From Geomonas oryzae (GTDB lineage Bacteria > Desulfobacterota > Desulfuromonadia > Geobacterales > Geobacteraceae), in assembly GCF_004117875.1 (NCBI RefSeq), contig NZ_RAHW01000009.1, positions 62,001-126,000 on the forward strand: a DNA stretch of 64,000 nt. The letters run 5' to 3'. This document shows, one piece after another, positions 1 to 9,423 of the stretch; position 1 is the first letter of the stretch; every line of letters begins with the position of its first letter. The notes beneath the pieces are model-generated. The model did no database searches, was not told where the DNA came from, and was given only the letters and a program-made list of their open reading frames with translations. Position numbers and translations under genes: made by a program.

Positions 1-203
1 ACGGCGGTGCCGATGGCGACGTCGTAGGCGACCCAGATGCCCCAGGGGTAGCCGTCGCTTAAGTTGGAAACGGCGCCGATCCCCTTGACGAAGCGGACCG
101 CGATGAAGAAGAGACCGACCAGGGACAGGGCGAGGAGAACGAAGAAGGACTTGGTTAGGATATTTCCATTGCCGTTGGGTAGGCGTTCTGTGTCGCTGGT
201 CAT
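1..203 (-). CDS. HybB/NrfD-like membrane subunit (5' part only)
   Basis: Only the N-terminal 67 codons lie in the window; the gene runs off the left edge. The reading starts at an ATG whose first base is 203, preceded by an AGGGA-like ribosome site. One membrane segment (about residues 22-36) is followed by a GAVSNLSDGYPWGIWVAYDV stretch, which is the characteristic first loop of HybB-type [NiFe]-hydrogenase cytochrome b subunits and related NrfD-like quinone-interacting proteins. In that family the protein has about ten helices and passes electrons between periplasmic Fe-S/cytochrome partners and the quinone pool. The partner genes would lie outside the window, so the exact complex cannot be stated. 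Confidence 0.7.
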   Translation of the reverse strand, partial: MTSDTERLPNGNGNILTKSFFVLLALSLVGLFFIAVRFVKGIGAVSNLSDGYPWGIWVAYDVAIGTA

Positions 204-317
204 CTCGGTCCCTGTCTGCTTGACGCTACGGAAAACGACGCAAGTGTAAGGGGTGAGGCCTGCCGCTGTCAACAATTCCGTATACCGCGGTAACGGGCCG
301 TCGCGGAGTACCGGCAT

Positions 318-351
318 GAGAAAACCGCCCCCCGGCATGCGGAAGGCGGTT
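318..351 (-). terminator. Rho-independent terminator
   Basis: Inverted repeat AACCGCC (323-329) and GGCGGTT (345-351), followed on the minus strand by TTCTC. It lies just downstream of the small secreted protein gene ending at 378 and separates it from the HybB-like gene. Confidence 0.6.
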
Positions 352-377
352 CGTTTGTGACGGGAGCGCGCGTAGAG

Positions 378-908
378 CTAAGGTAACGCCCTCTCCTTCT
401 CATCCTTTACCGGCTTGTTCTTTTCGTGCAGGTACTGGTGCAACGCGGCTAGGTCCGATGCCTTGTTTAGGGCCGAAAGCATGTCCTTCTGGTCGATCAC
501 GTTCAGCTTTTTCACCAGCGCCGCCTCGATGCTCCCCCCGACGTGCACCGTGTTGTCCACGGACTGAGGCGGCTTCTCCCCGCGGTCACCGACCACGTAG
601 AAGAACTTCAGATACGGGTTGGACTTGATGGCTTCGGGAATGACGACGCGCAGCATGTCGAGCGGAACGTTCTTGCCGATCCAGACGGCGCAGTTGCTCT
701 GCTGATCGACCACCCACATGTTTTTAGCGGGTACGGAAACGGAGTAACCCTTTTGCTTGAGGGATGCGGCAAGCTCGTCGCTTTTACCGACATCGGCGAT
801 CTCGACGGTGTGGTTTCCCGGTTCAGCGCAAAGGGCTTGAGGCGGGGCACCCCACAACACGCAGGCAGACAGAAGGACAAGAAGCAGGCGCTTGGTGAAA
901 CAGAACAT
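378..908 (-). CDS. small secreted protein of unknown function
   Basis: A 176-residue protein. The ATG at 908 is chosen over longer in-frame starts because GGGAGGGAAAG lies directly upstream and because the product then begins with a typical signal peptide (Lys/Arg, a hydrophobic core LLLVLLSACVLW, cleavage near ALCA). The mature part is charged, contains the phrase VVDQQSNCAVWIGKNVPLD and has a single Cys, with no recognised domain. No function is assigned. It is flanked by hairpins on both sides, so it is probably a single-gene transcript. Confidence 0.65.
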   Translation of the reverse strand: MFCFTKRLLLVLLSACVLWGAPPQALCAEPGNHTVEIADVGKSDELAASLKQKGYSVSVPAKNMWVVDQQSNCAVWIGKNVPLDMLRVVIPEAIKSNPYLKFFYVVGDRGEKPPQSVDNTVHVGGSIEAALVKKLNVIDQKDMLSALNKASDLAALHQYLHEKNKPVKDEKERALP

Positions 909-1017
909 CTTTCCCTCCCTTTTCACAGATACTCGGATTGCAGTTGATGCAACGCATGTGGCCTGCGCCGCCTGTAACGACCTCAAGCAGGTCGGGCAGC
1001 AAAGGCTTGAATATATG

Positions 1018-1045
1018 CGGTGGGTGCCCGTAAGGGCACCCACCG
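1018..1045 (-). terminator. strong hairpin after the cytochrome gene
   Basis: Perfect 12-bp inverted repeat CGGTGGGTGCCC (1018-1029) / GGGCACCCACCG (1034-1045) with a 4-nt loop. It lies 29 bp past the cytochrome stop codon. No T-run follows on the minus strand, so it may act as an mRNA-stabilising hairpin rather than a classical terminator. Confidence 0.55.
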
Positions 1046-1073
1046 GACAGACGTAGGCTGAACGTGTCAGGCA

Positions 1074-2903
1074 TTAAGGCATTTTGAGTCCCTTCTCGGG
1101 ACGCGAGAAGCTATGGCACCAGGAGCAGTCGTTGCCGCGGGTGTCGACGTGGCGACCGTGGAAGGAAACGTAGTCGCCGGAGTAGGACTTGACGGTGTGG
1201 CACTGACCGCAGACCACGGACTGGGCGGCCTTGAGGCCGTAACCCATGTTGGTGATGAGCTTAAGCTGGGTGGCCGAAGCGTTCGGGTGGCACGCGGCGC
1301 AGGCAAGGACGTTGCCGGTTGCCGGCGGCACCTGGTGGTTCAGCACCTGCAGCTCGTCGGTGGTGACGGTGCTGTAAGCGGTGGTGCTCGGAAGCCCCAT
1401 GTACACCATGCCGTCTTTAACGGCCTGGTCGTAGTTGCCGGTGGCGAAGAAGGTCGCGGTGGAGATGGTGACCACCTTGCCGTTGGCAAGCGCCTGGTTG
1501 GCGGTCTTGTACTTGAACGGGTAGAGCTTGGTCCCTACCGGATCGGTGATTGCGCCGACCGGACGGGAGATCTGGTAGGCGTTGGTAGCGGGGTCGAGCA
1601 CGGCCGCGTTGAATGCGTTGTTGCCCCAGGAGGTGCCGTTCCAGAAGGCGTACTTGGGGATCAGGTCGTTAGCCTTGGTCGGCATCGGCTCGTAACGGTT
1701 CAGGGTGGCGTTCCACTCGGCCACCTGCCAGTTGCGGTTCGTCTCGGTCGCCTCGGTGTTGGCGGTGTCGTTCGCGTTCTTCGCGTACTTGTTGATGTGG
1801 CAGGTCTGGCAGGCGATGCGGGAGATGTGGTCGTTCACCGCGGCGGTTACGTGGCCGGTTGCGGTGGTCTTGGTCGGGTGGCAGGCGCTCGTGGAGCAGG
1901 TCACCTCGAGGGTGCTGTCCTCGGGCCTGAGGTCGGAGCCGCGACCGGCGACACGGTGACCGGTGAAGGTGTGGCACCCCTGGCACTGGATGTTGCCGCC
2001 GTTGCCCATCGCCATGTGGGTGTCGTAAAGGACGTCGGAGGTGGTGCCGGAGGCAAGCGCGATGTCGCCGCGTTTGACGGCGTCGCCGCCGCCCGCTTTC
2101 GCATGGCAGCCGAGGCAGTTCTTGCGGGTCGGCTTCTGGCCGGCCTTCTGGACCACGAGGTTCATGTCGAGACCGGCGGCCGGCTCGAAGAGGCCGGTGG
2201 TCGCGTTACGCACGCGGCTGTAGGGAGCGTTGGTGGCGTCGGCATGGCACATGAGGCAGTCGATGGAGGCAAGCTGTGCGGCACTCGGGTTGGCGGTCGC
2301 GACCGGTTTCGCGCCGGTACCCGCGTGGCAGGCGCCGCAGGGGCCCCAGTTGCCCTGGATATTGATGCAGTAGGCGTTGAGGGCCGAGGAGCCGTCGGTG
2401 GCGTCCATCTTGCCCTGGGTGGTCGGGCCGGTGGTCATCTCGGCCGCGGAACCTTTCCACTGGTAGTGCACGCCCTGGTACATCGCCTGGGCCTGGCTTG
2501 TGTGGCAGGTGGAGCACATGGAGTAGCCGGACCAGGTCAGCGTGGCGTGCGTCGTGGTCCCGCCACCGCCGGAGATGGTGTAGGTCTGCGACTTCACCGT
2601 CTCAAGGTTACCGGCGGTATCCTTGGAGAAGTATTTCAGCGTGGTGGTGGCGCTGAAGGTGAGCGGCGCGCTGTACACGGCGGAGCCGGTGGTGGGGGTG
2701 GTGCCGTTCGTCGTGTAGTACGTGGTGGCCGCCTCGTTGACCGAGAGGGTCACGGTGACGGCGCTGGTGAAGGTGCCCCCAAGCGGCGAAGCCGTGGTTG
2801 TCGGCGCCGTCTTGTCTACCGGCACTTTGCCCGCCATCGCTGCCGGCACGGAGAGTGCCAGGAGCATGGCGAGGCAGGTGAGTGCTGCGAACAACTTTCT
2901 CAT
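1074..2903 (-). CDS. secreted deca-haem c-type cytochrome with N-terminal chitobiase-like domain
   Basis: A 609-residue protein starting at the ATG at 2903, next to a near-perfect AAAGGAGGT ribosome site; longer in-frame starts lack one. It has a signal peptide (residues 1-24), then a domain of about 80 residues with the TYYTTNGTTPTTGSAVYSAP pattern of chitobiase/beta-hexosaminidase C-terminal (CHB_HEX_C_1) modules, a Gly/Thr linker, and a C-terminal haem region. Nine CXXCH motifs (CSTCH, CGACH, CLMCH, CLGCH, CQGCH, CQTCH, CAACH, CGQCH, CSWCH) and one CX4CH (CSTSACH) are visible, so up to ten haems. In Geobacteraceae such proteins act in periplasmic or extracellular electron transfer. Which donor and acceptor it uses cannot be read from sequence. 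Confidence 0.88.
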   Translation of the reverse strand: MRKLFAALTCLAMLLALSVPAAMAGKVPVDKTAPTTTASPLGGTFTSAVTVTLSVNEAATTYYTTNGTTPTTGSAVYSAPLTFSATTTLKYFSKDTAGNLETVKSQTYTISGGGGTTTHATLTWSGYSMCSTCHTSQAQAMYQGVHYQWKGSAAEMTTGPTTQGKMDATDGSSALNAYCINIQGNWGPCGACHAGTGAKPVATANPSAAQLASIDCLMCHADATNAPYSRVRNATTGLFEPAAGLDMNLVVQKAGQKPTRKNCLGCHAKAGGGDAVKRGDIALASGTTSDVLYDTHMAMGNGGNIQCQGCHTFTGHRVAGRGSDLRPEDSTLEVTCSTSACHPTKTTATGHVTAAVNDHISRIACQTCHINKYAKNANDTANTEATETNRNWQVAEWNATLNRYEPMPTKANDLIPKYAFWNGTSWGNNAFNAAVLDPATNAYQISRPVGAITDPVGTKLYPFKYKTANQALANGKVVTISTATFFATGNYDQAVKDGMVYMGLPSTTAYSTVTTDELQVLNHQVPPATGNVLACAACHPNASATQLKLITNMGYGLKAAQSVVCGQCHTVKSYSGDYVSFHGRHVDTRGNDCSWCHSFSRPEKGLKMP

Positions 2904-3157
2904 CTTTACTACCTCCTTTGGGTGGTGCTGAGGGAAATCTCCCAACCATTGGGGTATACCACTCAGCTTAGACGATGATCCCTTGCCACCGCCCTTCCTG
3001 ACCGGGTGGGACCATACCCGCATTATGCGTTCAAAATCAGGTGGTTAATGAGATAAAGCCTGCGACCTATAAGAAAAACGACCTCATCTCACTGGGCGAT
3101 TCGCCCTAATGCAGCAGCATCCATTCCACTTAAAAATCGTATTATTTTACAAATTGA
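2904..3157 (-). other. leader / promoter region of the cytochrome gene
   Basis: About 250 bp without a gene. The part next to the start codon is structured: GCTGAG (2927-2932) pairs with CTCAGC (2962-2967) around two smaller hairpins, and a compact palindrome GGGCGATTCGCCC lies at 3094-3106. The leader was checked for the GEMM-I core (GGGACGCAAAGCC-type) and does not have it. No convincing sigma-70 or sigma-54 promoter was recognised. Confidence 0.35.
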
Positions 3158-3184
3158 ATAAAAAAAGGGGCGGTAAGACACCCC
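3158..3184 (-). terminator. Rho-independent terminator of the sensory operon
   Basis: On the minus strand GGGGTG and CGCCCC pair across a 6-nt loop (3167-3184) and are followed by a run of seven T (3160-3166). It lies about 145 bp past the stop codon of the last kinase gene and separates that operon from the cytochrome gene. The stretch 3185-3328 between it and the stop codon shows nothing else. Confidence 0.7.
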
Positions 3185-3328
3185 AACCGACTGAGGTAAT
3201 AGCCCTAGGTTCAAAGAGTTGTAGGAAAATTAATGATGGCGGGCAGAGAAAAACGGAGGTGATTCGGGGAGAGAAAAAAATAAGAAAAAATAATTTTAAT
3301 GTCAGTGAGGCTTATCCGGCTGGGTGAT

Positions 3329-5314
3329 TTAACGCTCAAGCACCTCCCTCACCCTGCGCAAGAGCTCCAACGGCTGTACCGGTTTCATGATCAGCTCGAC
3401 CCCCTCCTGCATGCCGCGGCTCTGTATGAAGTCGGCCGTATAGCCAGAAGTGAAAAGGACCTTCGCGTCGGGGCGCACCTTCCTGATCTCATCGAAGGCG
3501 TCGATGCCGTTTTTGCGCGGCATGATGATGTCCATCAGCACGAGGCCGATGCCGTTTTGGTGCACGGCGAAACGGTCGACGACCTCCTGTCCGTCGTCCG
3601 CGAGGATCACCTGGTAGCCGTGCTTGGTCAGCACCATTTCCACCAGGTTGCGCACGCTCGGGTCGTCCTCGGCCACGAGGATGGTCTCCGTACCGCTCGG
3701 CGGCTCAAGCGGCATCACCCGGTCCTCGCCGAGGGAGGTCTCCACCCTGACGAGTGGGAGCTCGATGGTGAAGGTCGTCCCGTGCCCCGGGGTGCTGCTT
3801 ACACGGATGCTCCCCTTGTGCTGCTGGATGATGCCGTAGACGATGGCCATGCCGAGTCCGGTCCCCTTCCCTACCTCTTTCGTGGTGAAGAAGGGCTCGA
3901 ATATCCTGTTGCGCGTCTCTTCGTCCATCCCCTTCCCGGTATCCGAGACGATGATGACGGCCTGCGCTCCCGCGGCTCCCGCAGGTCCGGCACCGGCTTC
4001 CTGGAGGCCGGTGGCGATGGTGAAGGTTCCCCCGCGCGGCATCGCGTCGCGCGCGTTGGCGGCCAGGTTGATGAGCACCTGTTCGATCTGGCCGAGATCG
4101 ACGAAGACCGGGAGCCGCTCCGGAAGCAGCTCGGTCTTCAGCTGGATGTCCTCCCCGATGACCCGCACGAGGAACTGTTCGACCCTGTGAACGATCTCGC
4201 CGACGTCGGTCTGCTGCGGCGCCATGGCCTGTTTGCGGCTGAAGGCGAGAAGCCCGCGGGTAAGCTGCGCGGCGCGCTCGCTCGCCACCGCGATCTGCTC
4301 GACCAGCTCCAGGTGTTGGCTGTCGTCCGGCAGGTCCATCTTCAGGATGTTCGCGTAGCCGGCGATGACGGTAAGCACGTTGTTGAAATCATGGGCGACA
4401 CCGCCCGCCAGCTGCCCCACCGCCTCCATCTTCTGGGATTGGCGCAGTTGCTCCTCCATCTGATGCCGCTCGGTGATGTCGGTGATCGCTCCGGAGAGGC
4501 GCACGGCCTCCCCCTCGGTGTTCCACTCCGCCTGTCCGCGGCAGCGCACCTTCAGGTAGACCTCTTCCCTGGTCCTTAGCCTGAGCTCGAGGTCGAAGGG
4601 GGCACGCCCCGAGAAATGCGCGTCGAGGGCATCCTGCACCCTGGCGACTTCATCAGGGTGCAGCCGCGAAAAGAAGGTATCCGCCTCGTTCAGGAGCTCG
4701 TCGTCGGCAAAGCCCAGAAGTTCCTTCCAGCGCGGCGAATAGTAGTAGTCGCCGCTTTTCAGGTCCCAGTCCCAAAGCCCGTCACTGGTGCCCCGTACGG
4801 CGCGGGAGTAGCGCGCCTCGCTTTGCGCAAACCGCTCCAGGTTCTCCTTGAGCTCCTTGTTGGCGAGCAGGAGCTCGCCGGTGCGCCGCGCCACAAGCGC
4901 CTCGAGCGAATCGCGCTCCCGGCGCAGGGCATCCTCGCCGCGCTTTATGCGCACCATCGCCTTGATCTGGGCGACGAGCTCCGCCTCGTCGATCGGCTTG
5001 GAGAGGAAGGCGTCGGCGCCGCATTCGAGCCCCTTGACGCGGCAGACGGAATCGCTTCTATGCGCCGTCACCAGGATCACCGGGATGTGCTGGGTGGAAG
5101 GTATCGATTTCAGGCGCCTGGTCGCCTCGAAACCGTCCATGCCGGGCATCTGTATGTCGAGCAGGATGGCGTCAGGCCCCTCCATGCGCGCCCGGCGTAT
5201 CCCGTCCTGGGCGGACTGCGAGGTGATGAGACTCGCCTCCGGAAGGAATATCTTCAGGAGCGCTCCGAGGGTGAGCAGGTTGTCGTGGTTGTCGTCGATG
5301 GCGAGGAGCTTCAT
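3329..5314 (-). CDS. REC-PAS-histidine kinase-REC hybrid protein
   Basis: A 661-residue cytoplasmic signalling protein. N-terminal receiver (residues 1-120, phospho-acceptor D53 in [11 protein letters not shown]), a short coiled coil, a PAS domain (about 160-290, with [19 protein letters not shown]), a HisKA with GGVAHDFNN, an ATPase with the DTGKGMDEE and [13 protein letters not shown] boxes, and a C-terminal receiver ([13 protein letters not shown]). The start at 5314 is chosen because its ATGA overlaps the stop of the upstream gene and because the receiver begins there. It is the last gene of a four-gene operon. There is no DNA-binding output domain, so it probably passes phosphate on. The HDFNN kinase box is typical of the NtrB-like HisKA subgroup. 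Confidence 0.9.
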   Translation of the reverse strand: MKLLAIDDNHDNLLTLGALLKIFLPEASLITSQSAQDGIRRARMEGPDAILLDIQMPGMDGFEATRRLKSIPSTQHIPVILVTAHRSDSVCRVKGLECGADAFLSKPIDEAELVAQIKAMVRIKRGEDALRRERDSLEALVARRTGELLLANKELKENLERFAQSEARYSRAVRGTSDGLWDWDLKSGDYYYSPRWKELLGFADDELLNEADTFFSRLHPDEVARVQDALDAHFSGRAPFDLELRLRTREEVYLKVRCRGQAEWNTEGEAVRLSGAITDITERHQMEEQLRQSQKMEAVGQLAGGVAHDFNNVLTVIAGYANILKMDLPDDSQHLELVEQIAVASERAAQLTRGLLAFSRKQAMAPQQTDVGEIVHRVEQFLVRVIGEDIQLKTELLPERLPVFVDLGQIEQVLINLAANARDAMPRGGTFTIATGLQEAGAGPAGAAGAQAVIIVSDTGKGMDEETRNRIFEPFFTTKEVGKGTGLGMAIVYGIIQQHKGSIRVSSTPGHGTTFTIELPLVRVETSLGEDRVMPLEPPSGTETILVAEDDPSVRNLVEMVLTKHGYQVILADDGQEVVDRFAVHQNGIGLVLMDIIMPRKNGIDAFDEIRKVRPDAKVLFTSGYTADFIQSRGMQEGVELIMKPVQPLELLRRVREVLER

Positions 5315-8300
5315 GTGGGCAATTCCTCGCATGGTGCGACCGGCTCGGTCGCGGTGAGCTGCACGGGGGCCAGGTAACGCGCCACGAGGTCCTGCAGTTC
5401 CTCGGGCTGATACGGCTTGGAGAGATACCCCGCGCATCCCGCGGCGAGGGCCCTTTCACGATCGCCCGCCATGGCACTTGCCGTCAGAGCCACGACCGGG
5501 ATGGCGGCGGTGGCCGTATCGCTTTTCAGGCGCTGCAGCACCTGGAAGCCGTCCAGCACGGGGAGGTGCATGTCGAGCAGGATGAGCGACGGAAGCGAGC
5601 GCCTGGCGGCTTCCACCCCGGCGGCACCATCCACCGCCTCGATGATGCGGTACCCGGTGCCGAGAACCGCCTTCAGGGTGGTCATGTTGTCGTGGTTGTC
5701 CTCGATCACGAGCAGGGAGCCGTCCCCCACCCAACTCACCGCGGCGATGGCCGGGGGAGACAGGGGCGCGGCCTCCCCCTTGAAGAGCGTCACCGCTCCC
5801 AGCATCTCGTAGACCCGGCGCAAAAGCTCCTGCAGTTCGACGTCCCCTTTCTGCACGAGGTGGCGCACGGCGAGCTCGCGCAGGCGGTCGTGTTCTCCGG
5901 GAGAAAGGGTCTTCGCCGTCATCACGAGCACGGGAACCTCTTTGGTGAGGCTCGAGGCGCGCACCGCCTCCAGCACCTCGAAACCGTCCACCTCGGGCAT
6001 CATGATGTCGAGGATGATCCCGTCCGGGACGTGGGTCTTCAGGTAGGTGAGCGCGTGCCTCCCCCCGGAGACCGCGTCGACGCAGAAACCGGCCGATTCG
6101 AGCGCGAAGCGGAGCTGGATGGTGGCAGCCTCGCTGTCTTCGACGATGAGGATGCGCGCCCCCTTCGGCCCGCGCCGCTCGGGAAGTTGCCAGCCAAGCC
6201 GCGTCAGGGTCTTCACCAGCTCGTCGAGCACGACCTCGCGGTCGAGGGCGTTTTTCGAGAGCACCGCGCTCACCCCGGAGGAGAGGCGCTGCAACTCGAC
6301 CCCCGAGAGCTCTTTCGAGGTGATCACCACCACCGGGATGTCGGCGGTGCTCTCGTTCGACCTCAAGCGGTCGAGGACCGCCGCACCGTCCATGCCGGGC
6401 ATGAGCAGATCCAGGGTGATCAGGTCGGGGTGGTCGGCAGCGGCAAGCTCGAGAGCCTCCGGCCCGCTCTCGGCCATGAGCACGTCGAGCCCCTGCTCCT
6501 TGAACATGGAGGCGATGAAGTACCGGTCGAACTCGCTGTCGTCCACGACGAGCACCAGGCGGCACCCTGCGCCGGCAAGCCGCGCGAAGGTCTCCATGAG
6601 CTGCTCCCTGCCGACGGGCTTGGCGATCACCCCGACGGCGCCGAGGGCGACGCCGGTTTCGCGGTCCTCGGAGAGCGAGATGATCACCACCGGGATGTCC
6701 GCCGTCTCGGGATGCTCCTTCAGTTCCCGCATCACCTCCCACCCGTCCATGTCGGGCATCATGATGTCGAGGGTAATGGCGAAAGGATGCCTTGCCCGCG
6801 CAAGCCTCAGCGCGTCGGCGCCGTTCAGCGCGGTCAGCGTTTCGAACCCCGCCTGCGCGAGGTGTCCGGTGATGAGCGATACCGCCCCCGGGTCGTCGTC
6901 GACCACCAGGACGGGACGTCCGGGCACCTGGTGCGGGGTCGCCTGCGCAGGGGCGATGAGAGCGCTTTGGGCCGGCCCTGCCGCACGGCTGCAGTCAAGC
7001 GGCAGGCGCAGGGTGAAGAGCGATCCCCTTCCCTGCTCGCTCGTGACGCTCACGTCGCCACCGAGAAGGCGCGCCGTCTTCTTGACGATGGCAAGGCCGA
7101 GCCCGGTCCCCTCGTAGGAGCGGGAGGTGGAGCCGTCGGCCTGGCGGAACTCGTGGAAGATGCTGTCCAGGTACTGCGGCGCGATGCCGATCCCGGTGTC
7201 CTCCACCTCGAAGAGGATTTCTCCCTCCAGCGGAGTGAGCCGCAGGGTGACCGAGCCGGCTTGCGTGAACTTCACCGCGTTCCCCACGAGGTTTTGCAGC
7301 ATCTGGCGCAGCTTCTTCGCATCCACGACCATGGGGGGAACGGACTCGGGCGCACGGAGTTCGAGCGCGATCTCCTTTTCGCCGGCCAGGACGGCGAGCC
7401 CGTCGACCACCTCGGCGGCGATGCGCTCCGGCGCCACCGCCTCGAGGTAAAGGTCCTGGCGCCCCGATTCGATCTTCGCCAGGTCGAGGATGTCGTTTAT
7501 GAGCGAGAGGAGGTGCTTGCCGTTTTTCTCGATGATGGAGAGATACCCCTTTTCGTCCGCGGTGAGCCGCTCCCCTCCCTGGACCGCCAGGACGCGGGTG
7601 AGCGCCAGCACGGAGTTTAGCGGGGTGCGCAGCTCGTGGCTCATGTTCGAGAGGAATTCGCTCTTAAGCCTGGTCGCCTCTTCGAGGAGTTGCTTTTGCT
7701 GGTCCAGTACGCGGTTTCTGCGGGCGAGCTCGTCGGACTGCTGGGCGAGCTCGGTCGACTGCTGCACCAGTTCCTCGGACTGCTGGGTGAGCTCGGCGTT
7801 CTTGACGGCAAGCTCCGAGGCGAGGCGGTGCACGTCCTCCTCGGCAAGGATGCGGGCGTAGGCGGAGCCAAGCGGCATGAGCACCATCTCCAGGGTTTCA
7901 TGCACCCACAAGGCGAAGGGCTTGTCGCAGGCAAGGGAGACGAAGGCGCAGAGTTCGCCGTCCACCTCGACAGGGATGGTCACGATCTCCGCCGGGACGA
8001 TCTCGCCGAAAGGGGTCAGCAGGCGCAGGGACGAGCCGTCCGGCTCGGGGGCGTAACGGGTGATGCGCCTCGAAGCAAGCAGGATGCCGAGTTCCCCCTC
8101 GAGCCCAGCGCGGCTGTAACGGCGCAGCCTGGCGCAGTCGGCGCCGATGGCGCAGGCAGGCACGAAGTGGTCCGTTTCGGCGTCCTGCACGAAAGCCGCT
8201 GCCAGTTTCGCCCCGGTGATCTCGCAGAAAACCGGGAGGAGGCGCCGGAAAAACTCGTCCAGGGAGGCGGCATCCACCAGACGCTCGGACAGGCGCAGCA

Positions 8301-9423
8301 TGGCGTCCTGCGCCGACATCTTGAGCTGCAGGGTCCCGGCCATGGCGTTGAAGGCACCGGCCAAGGCGACCTGTTCCAGGGTCCCTTCAGGCTCTATCCG
8401 TACGGCGTAATCCCCACCCTGGATCTCGCTCGCCGCGTCGGAAAGCTTCACGAGCGGTGCGCTGATGCCCCTGGCGAGCCGCCATGCGATGAAAAATACG
8501 AGGACGGCGATCAGGACGCTCAAGCCGTAGGTGAGGTACAACATCCGCTTTATGGGAGTGTAGATGTCGGCGGAATCCTGCTTGCAGACGAGTCCCCAAC
8601 CGGTGCGCGGGATGTGGGCGTAGGCGGAGAGAACGTCGACGCCGCGGTAATCCGTGGTACGTGCGATACCGCTTTGCCCGGCGGCCGCCATGAGGGCAGG
8701 CTTCCCCTTGAGACGGACCTTCAAGACGGCGTCGGGGAGGGAGCGCAGCCCGACCAGAGGCCGGGCATCGCGGTTCACCAGTACGACCTCGCCGCTTTGC
8801 CCCATGCCGGTGCGGTTCTCGGTGATGACGGAAAGGAGCTTGCGCAGGTTGTAGCGCACCACGACGACCGCACGCACCGGGGCCCCTTCCCCCTTTATAG
8901 GTGCGGCGAGGTCGAGGCTTGCACTCACCTCGCTGCCGAACACGTACGCCTCGCCGATGACGGGAGTCGCGTCGTGCAACGCCGCGGCGGCAATCTCGGG
9001 GCGCGCGATGCGATGACCGTTACGCGCCGCATCGGTGCTTAAAAGGATGGTCCCGTCCTCGGCCACGATGGAGACGTCGGACACCGGCTCGTACCCCCCC
9101 TGGTAGCCGCGCAGAAGGGGAAAACTGTCACCGGCGGAATTCTGCAGGGCGCCACGGTCGGCGAGCAGCGTGCGGGCGGCGAGCTGCACGCTTTTCCCGG
9201 AGCTCACCGTGGTGACGTCGACGATCAGGTTGTCGAGGACCGCGTTGATCTGGTCCTGGCGCAGCGCGGTGACCGCCGCGAGCTTGTCGAGCATGAGCGA
9301 GGTGGCGAGCCGTACGCGCTGCACGTAGATCAGGGTGGTGATCAGAGCCAGGGGCACCAGGCAGATGGTCGTGAACCAGAAGGCGAGGCGCCCTTTCAGG
9401 GTGGGGAAGAACGTTTTTTTCAT
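5311..9423 (-). CDS. membrane hybrid histidine kinase with four receiver domains
   Basis: 1370 residues. Transmembrane segment 1 (about 11-33), a periplasmic Cache-like sensor (34-290), transmembrane segment 2 (294-317), HAMP (318-370), a GAF-like domain (375-530) and a Gln/Glu-rich coiled coil with QQSxELxQQS repeats (540-580). HisKA follows with H596 in MSHELRTPLN, then HATPase (DTGIGIAP, GTGLGLAIVKK) and four consecutive receivers, each with a conserved acceptor Asp (TLDIMMPDMDGWE, TLDLLMPGMDG, ILDIMMPEVDGFE, LLDMHLPVLDGFQ). The second-to-last receiver ends in HLVQKGD rather than a standard KP box. The gene overlaps its neighbours by ATGA on both sides, so it is translationally coupled to the binding protein upstream and the second kinase downstream. 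Confidence 0.92.
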   Translation of the reverse strand: MKKTFFPTLKGRLAFWFTTICLVPLALITTLIYVQRVRLATSLMLDKLAAVTALRQDQINAVLDNLIVDVTTVSSGKSVQLAARTLLADRGALQNSAGDSFPLLRGYQGGYEPVSDVSIVAEDGTILLSTDAARNGHRIARPEIAAAALHDATPVIGEAYVFGSEVSASLDLAAPIKGEGAPVRAVVVVRYNLRKLLSVITENRTGMGQSGEVVLVNRDARPLVGLRSLPDAVLKVRLKGKPALMAAAGQSGIARTTDYRGVDVLSAYAHIPRTGWGLVCKQDSADIYTPIKRMLYLTYGLSVLIAVLVFFIAWRLARGISAPLVKLSDAASEIQGGDYAVRIEPEGTLEQVALAGAFNAMAGTLQLKMSAQDAMLRLSERLVDAASLDEFFRRLLPVFCEITGAKLAAAFVQDAETDHFVPACAIGADCARLRRYSRAGLEGELGILLASRRITRYAPEPDGSSLRLLTPFGEIVPAEIVTIPVEVDGELCAFVSLACDKPFALWVHETLEMVLMPLGSAYARILAEEDVHRLASELAVKNAELTQQSEELVQQSTELAQQSDELARRNRVLDQQKQLLEEATRLKSEFLSNMSHELRTPLNSVLALTRVLAVQGGERLTADEKGYLSIIEKNGKHLLSLINDILDLAKIESGRQDLYLEAVAPERIAAEVVDGLAVLAGEKEIALELRAPESVPPMVVDAKKLRQMLQNLVGNAVKFTQAGSVTLRLTPLEGEILFEVEDTGIGIAPQYLDSIFHEFRQADGSTSRSYEGTGLGLAIVKKTARLLGGDVSVTSEQGRGSLFTLRLPLDCSRAAGPAQSALIAPAQATPHQVPGRPVLVVDDDPGAVSLITGHLAQAGFETLTALNGADALRLARARHPFAITLDIMMPDMDGWEVMRELKEHPETADIPVVIISLSEDRETGVALGAVGVIAKPVGREQLMETFARLAGAGCRLVLVVDDSEFDRYFIASMFKEQGLDVLMAESGPEALELAAADHPDLITLDLLMPGMDGAAVLDRLRSNESTADIPVVVITSKELSGVELQRLSSGVSAVLSKNALDREVVLDELVKTLTRLGWQLPERRGPKGARILIVEDSEAATIQLRFALESAGFCVDAVSGGRHALTYLKTHVPDGIILDIMMPEVDGFEVLEAVRASSLTKEVPVLVMTAKTLSPGEHDRLRELAVRHLVQKGDVELQELLRRVYEMLGAVTLFKGEAAPLSPPAIAAVSWVGDGSLLVIEDNHDNMTTLKAVLGTGYRIIEAVDGAAGVEAARRSLPSLILLDMHLPVLDGFQVLQRLKSDTATAAIPVVALTASAMAGDRERALAAGCAGYLSKPYQPEELQDLVARYLAPVQLTATEPVAPCEELPT

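Noticed and set aside
1113-2978. 621-aa plus-strand ORF opposite the cytochrome gene
   Set aside because: It is the Gly/Val-rich antisense shadow of the high-GC cytochrome gene; no ribosome site and no protein-like motifs.
2904-3157. GEMM-I riboswitch upstream of the cytochrome
   Set aside because: The GGGACGCAAAGCC core and P3 are absent on both strands; only unassigned hairpins remain.
5566-9042. Two long plus-strand ORFs (684 and 468 aa) opposite the hybrid kinase
   Set aside because: Antisense shadows of a four-receiver kinase; Gly/His/Asp/Arg-biased composition and no start signals.
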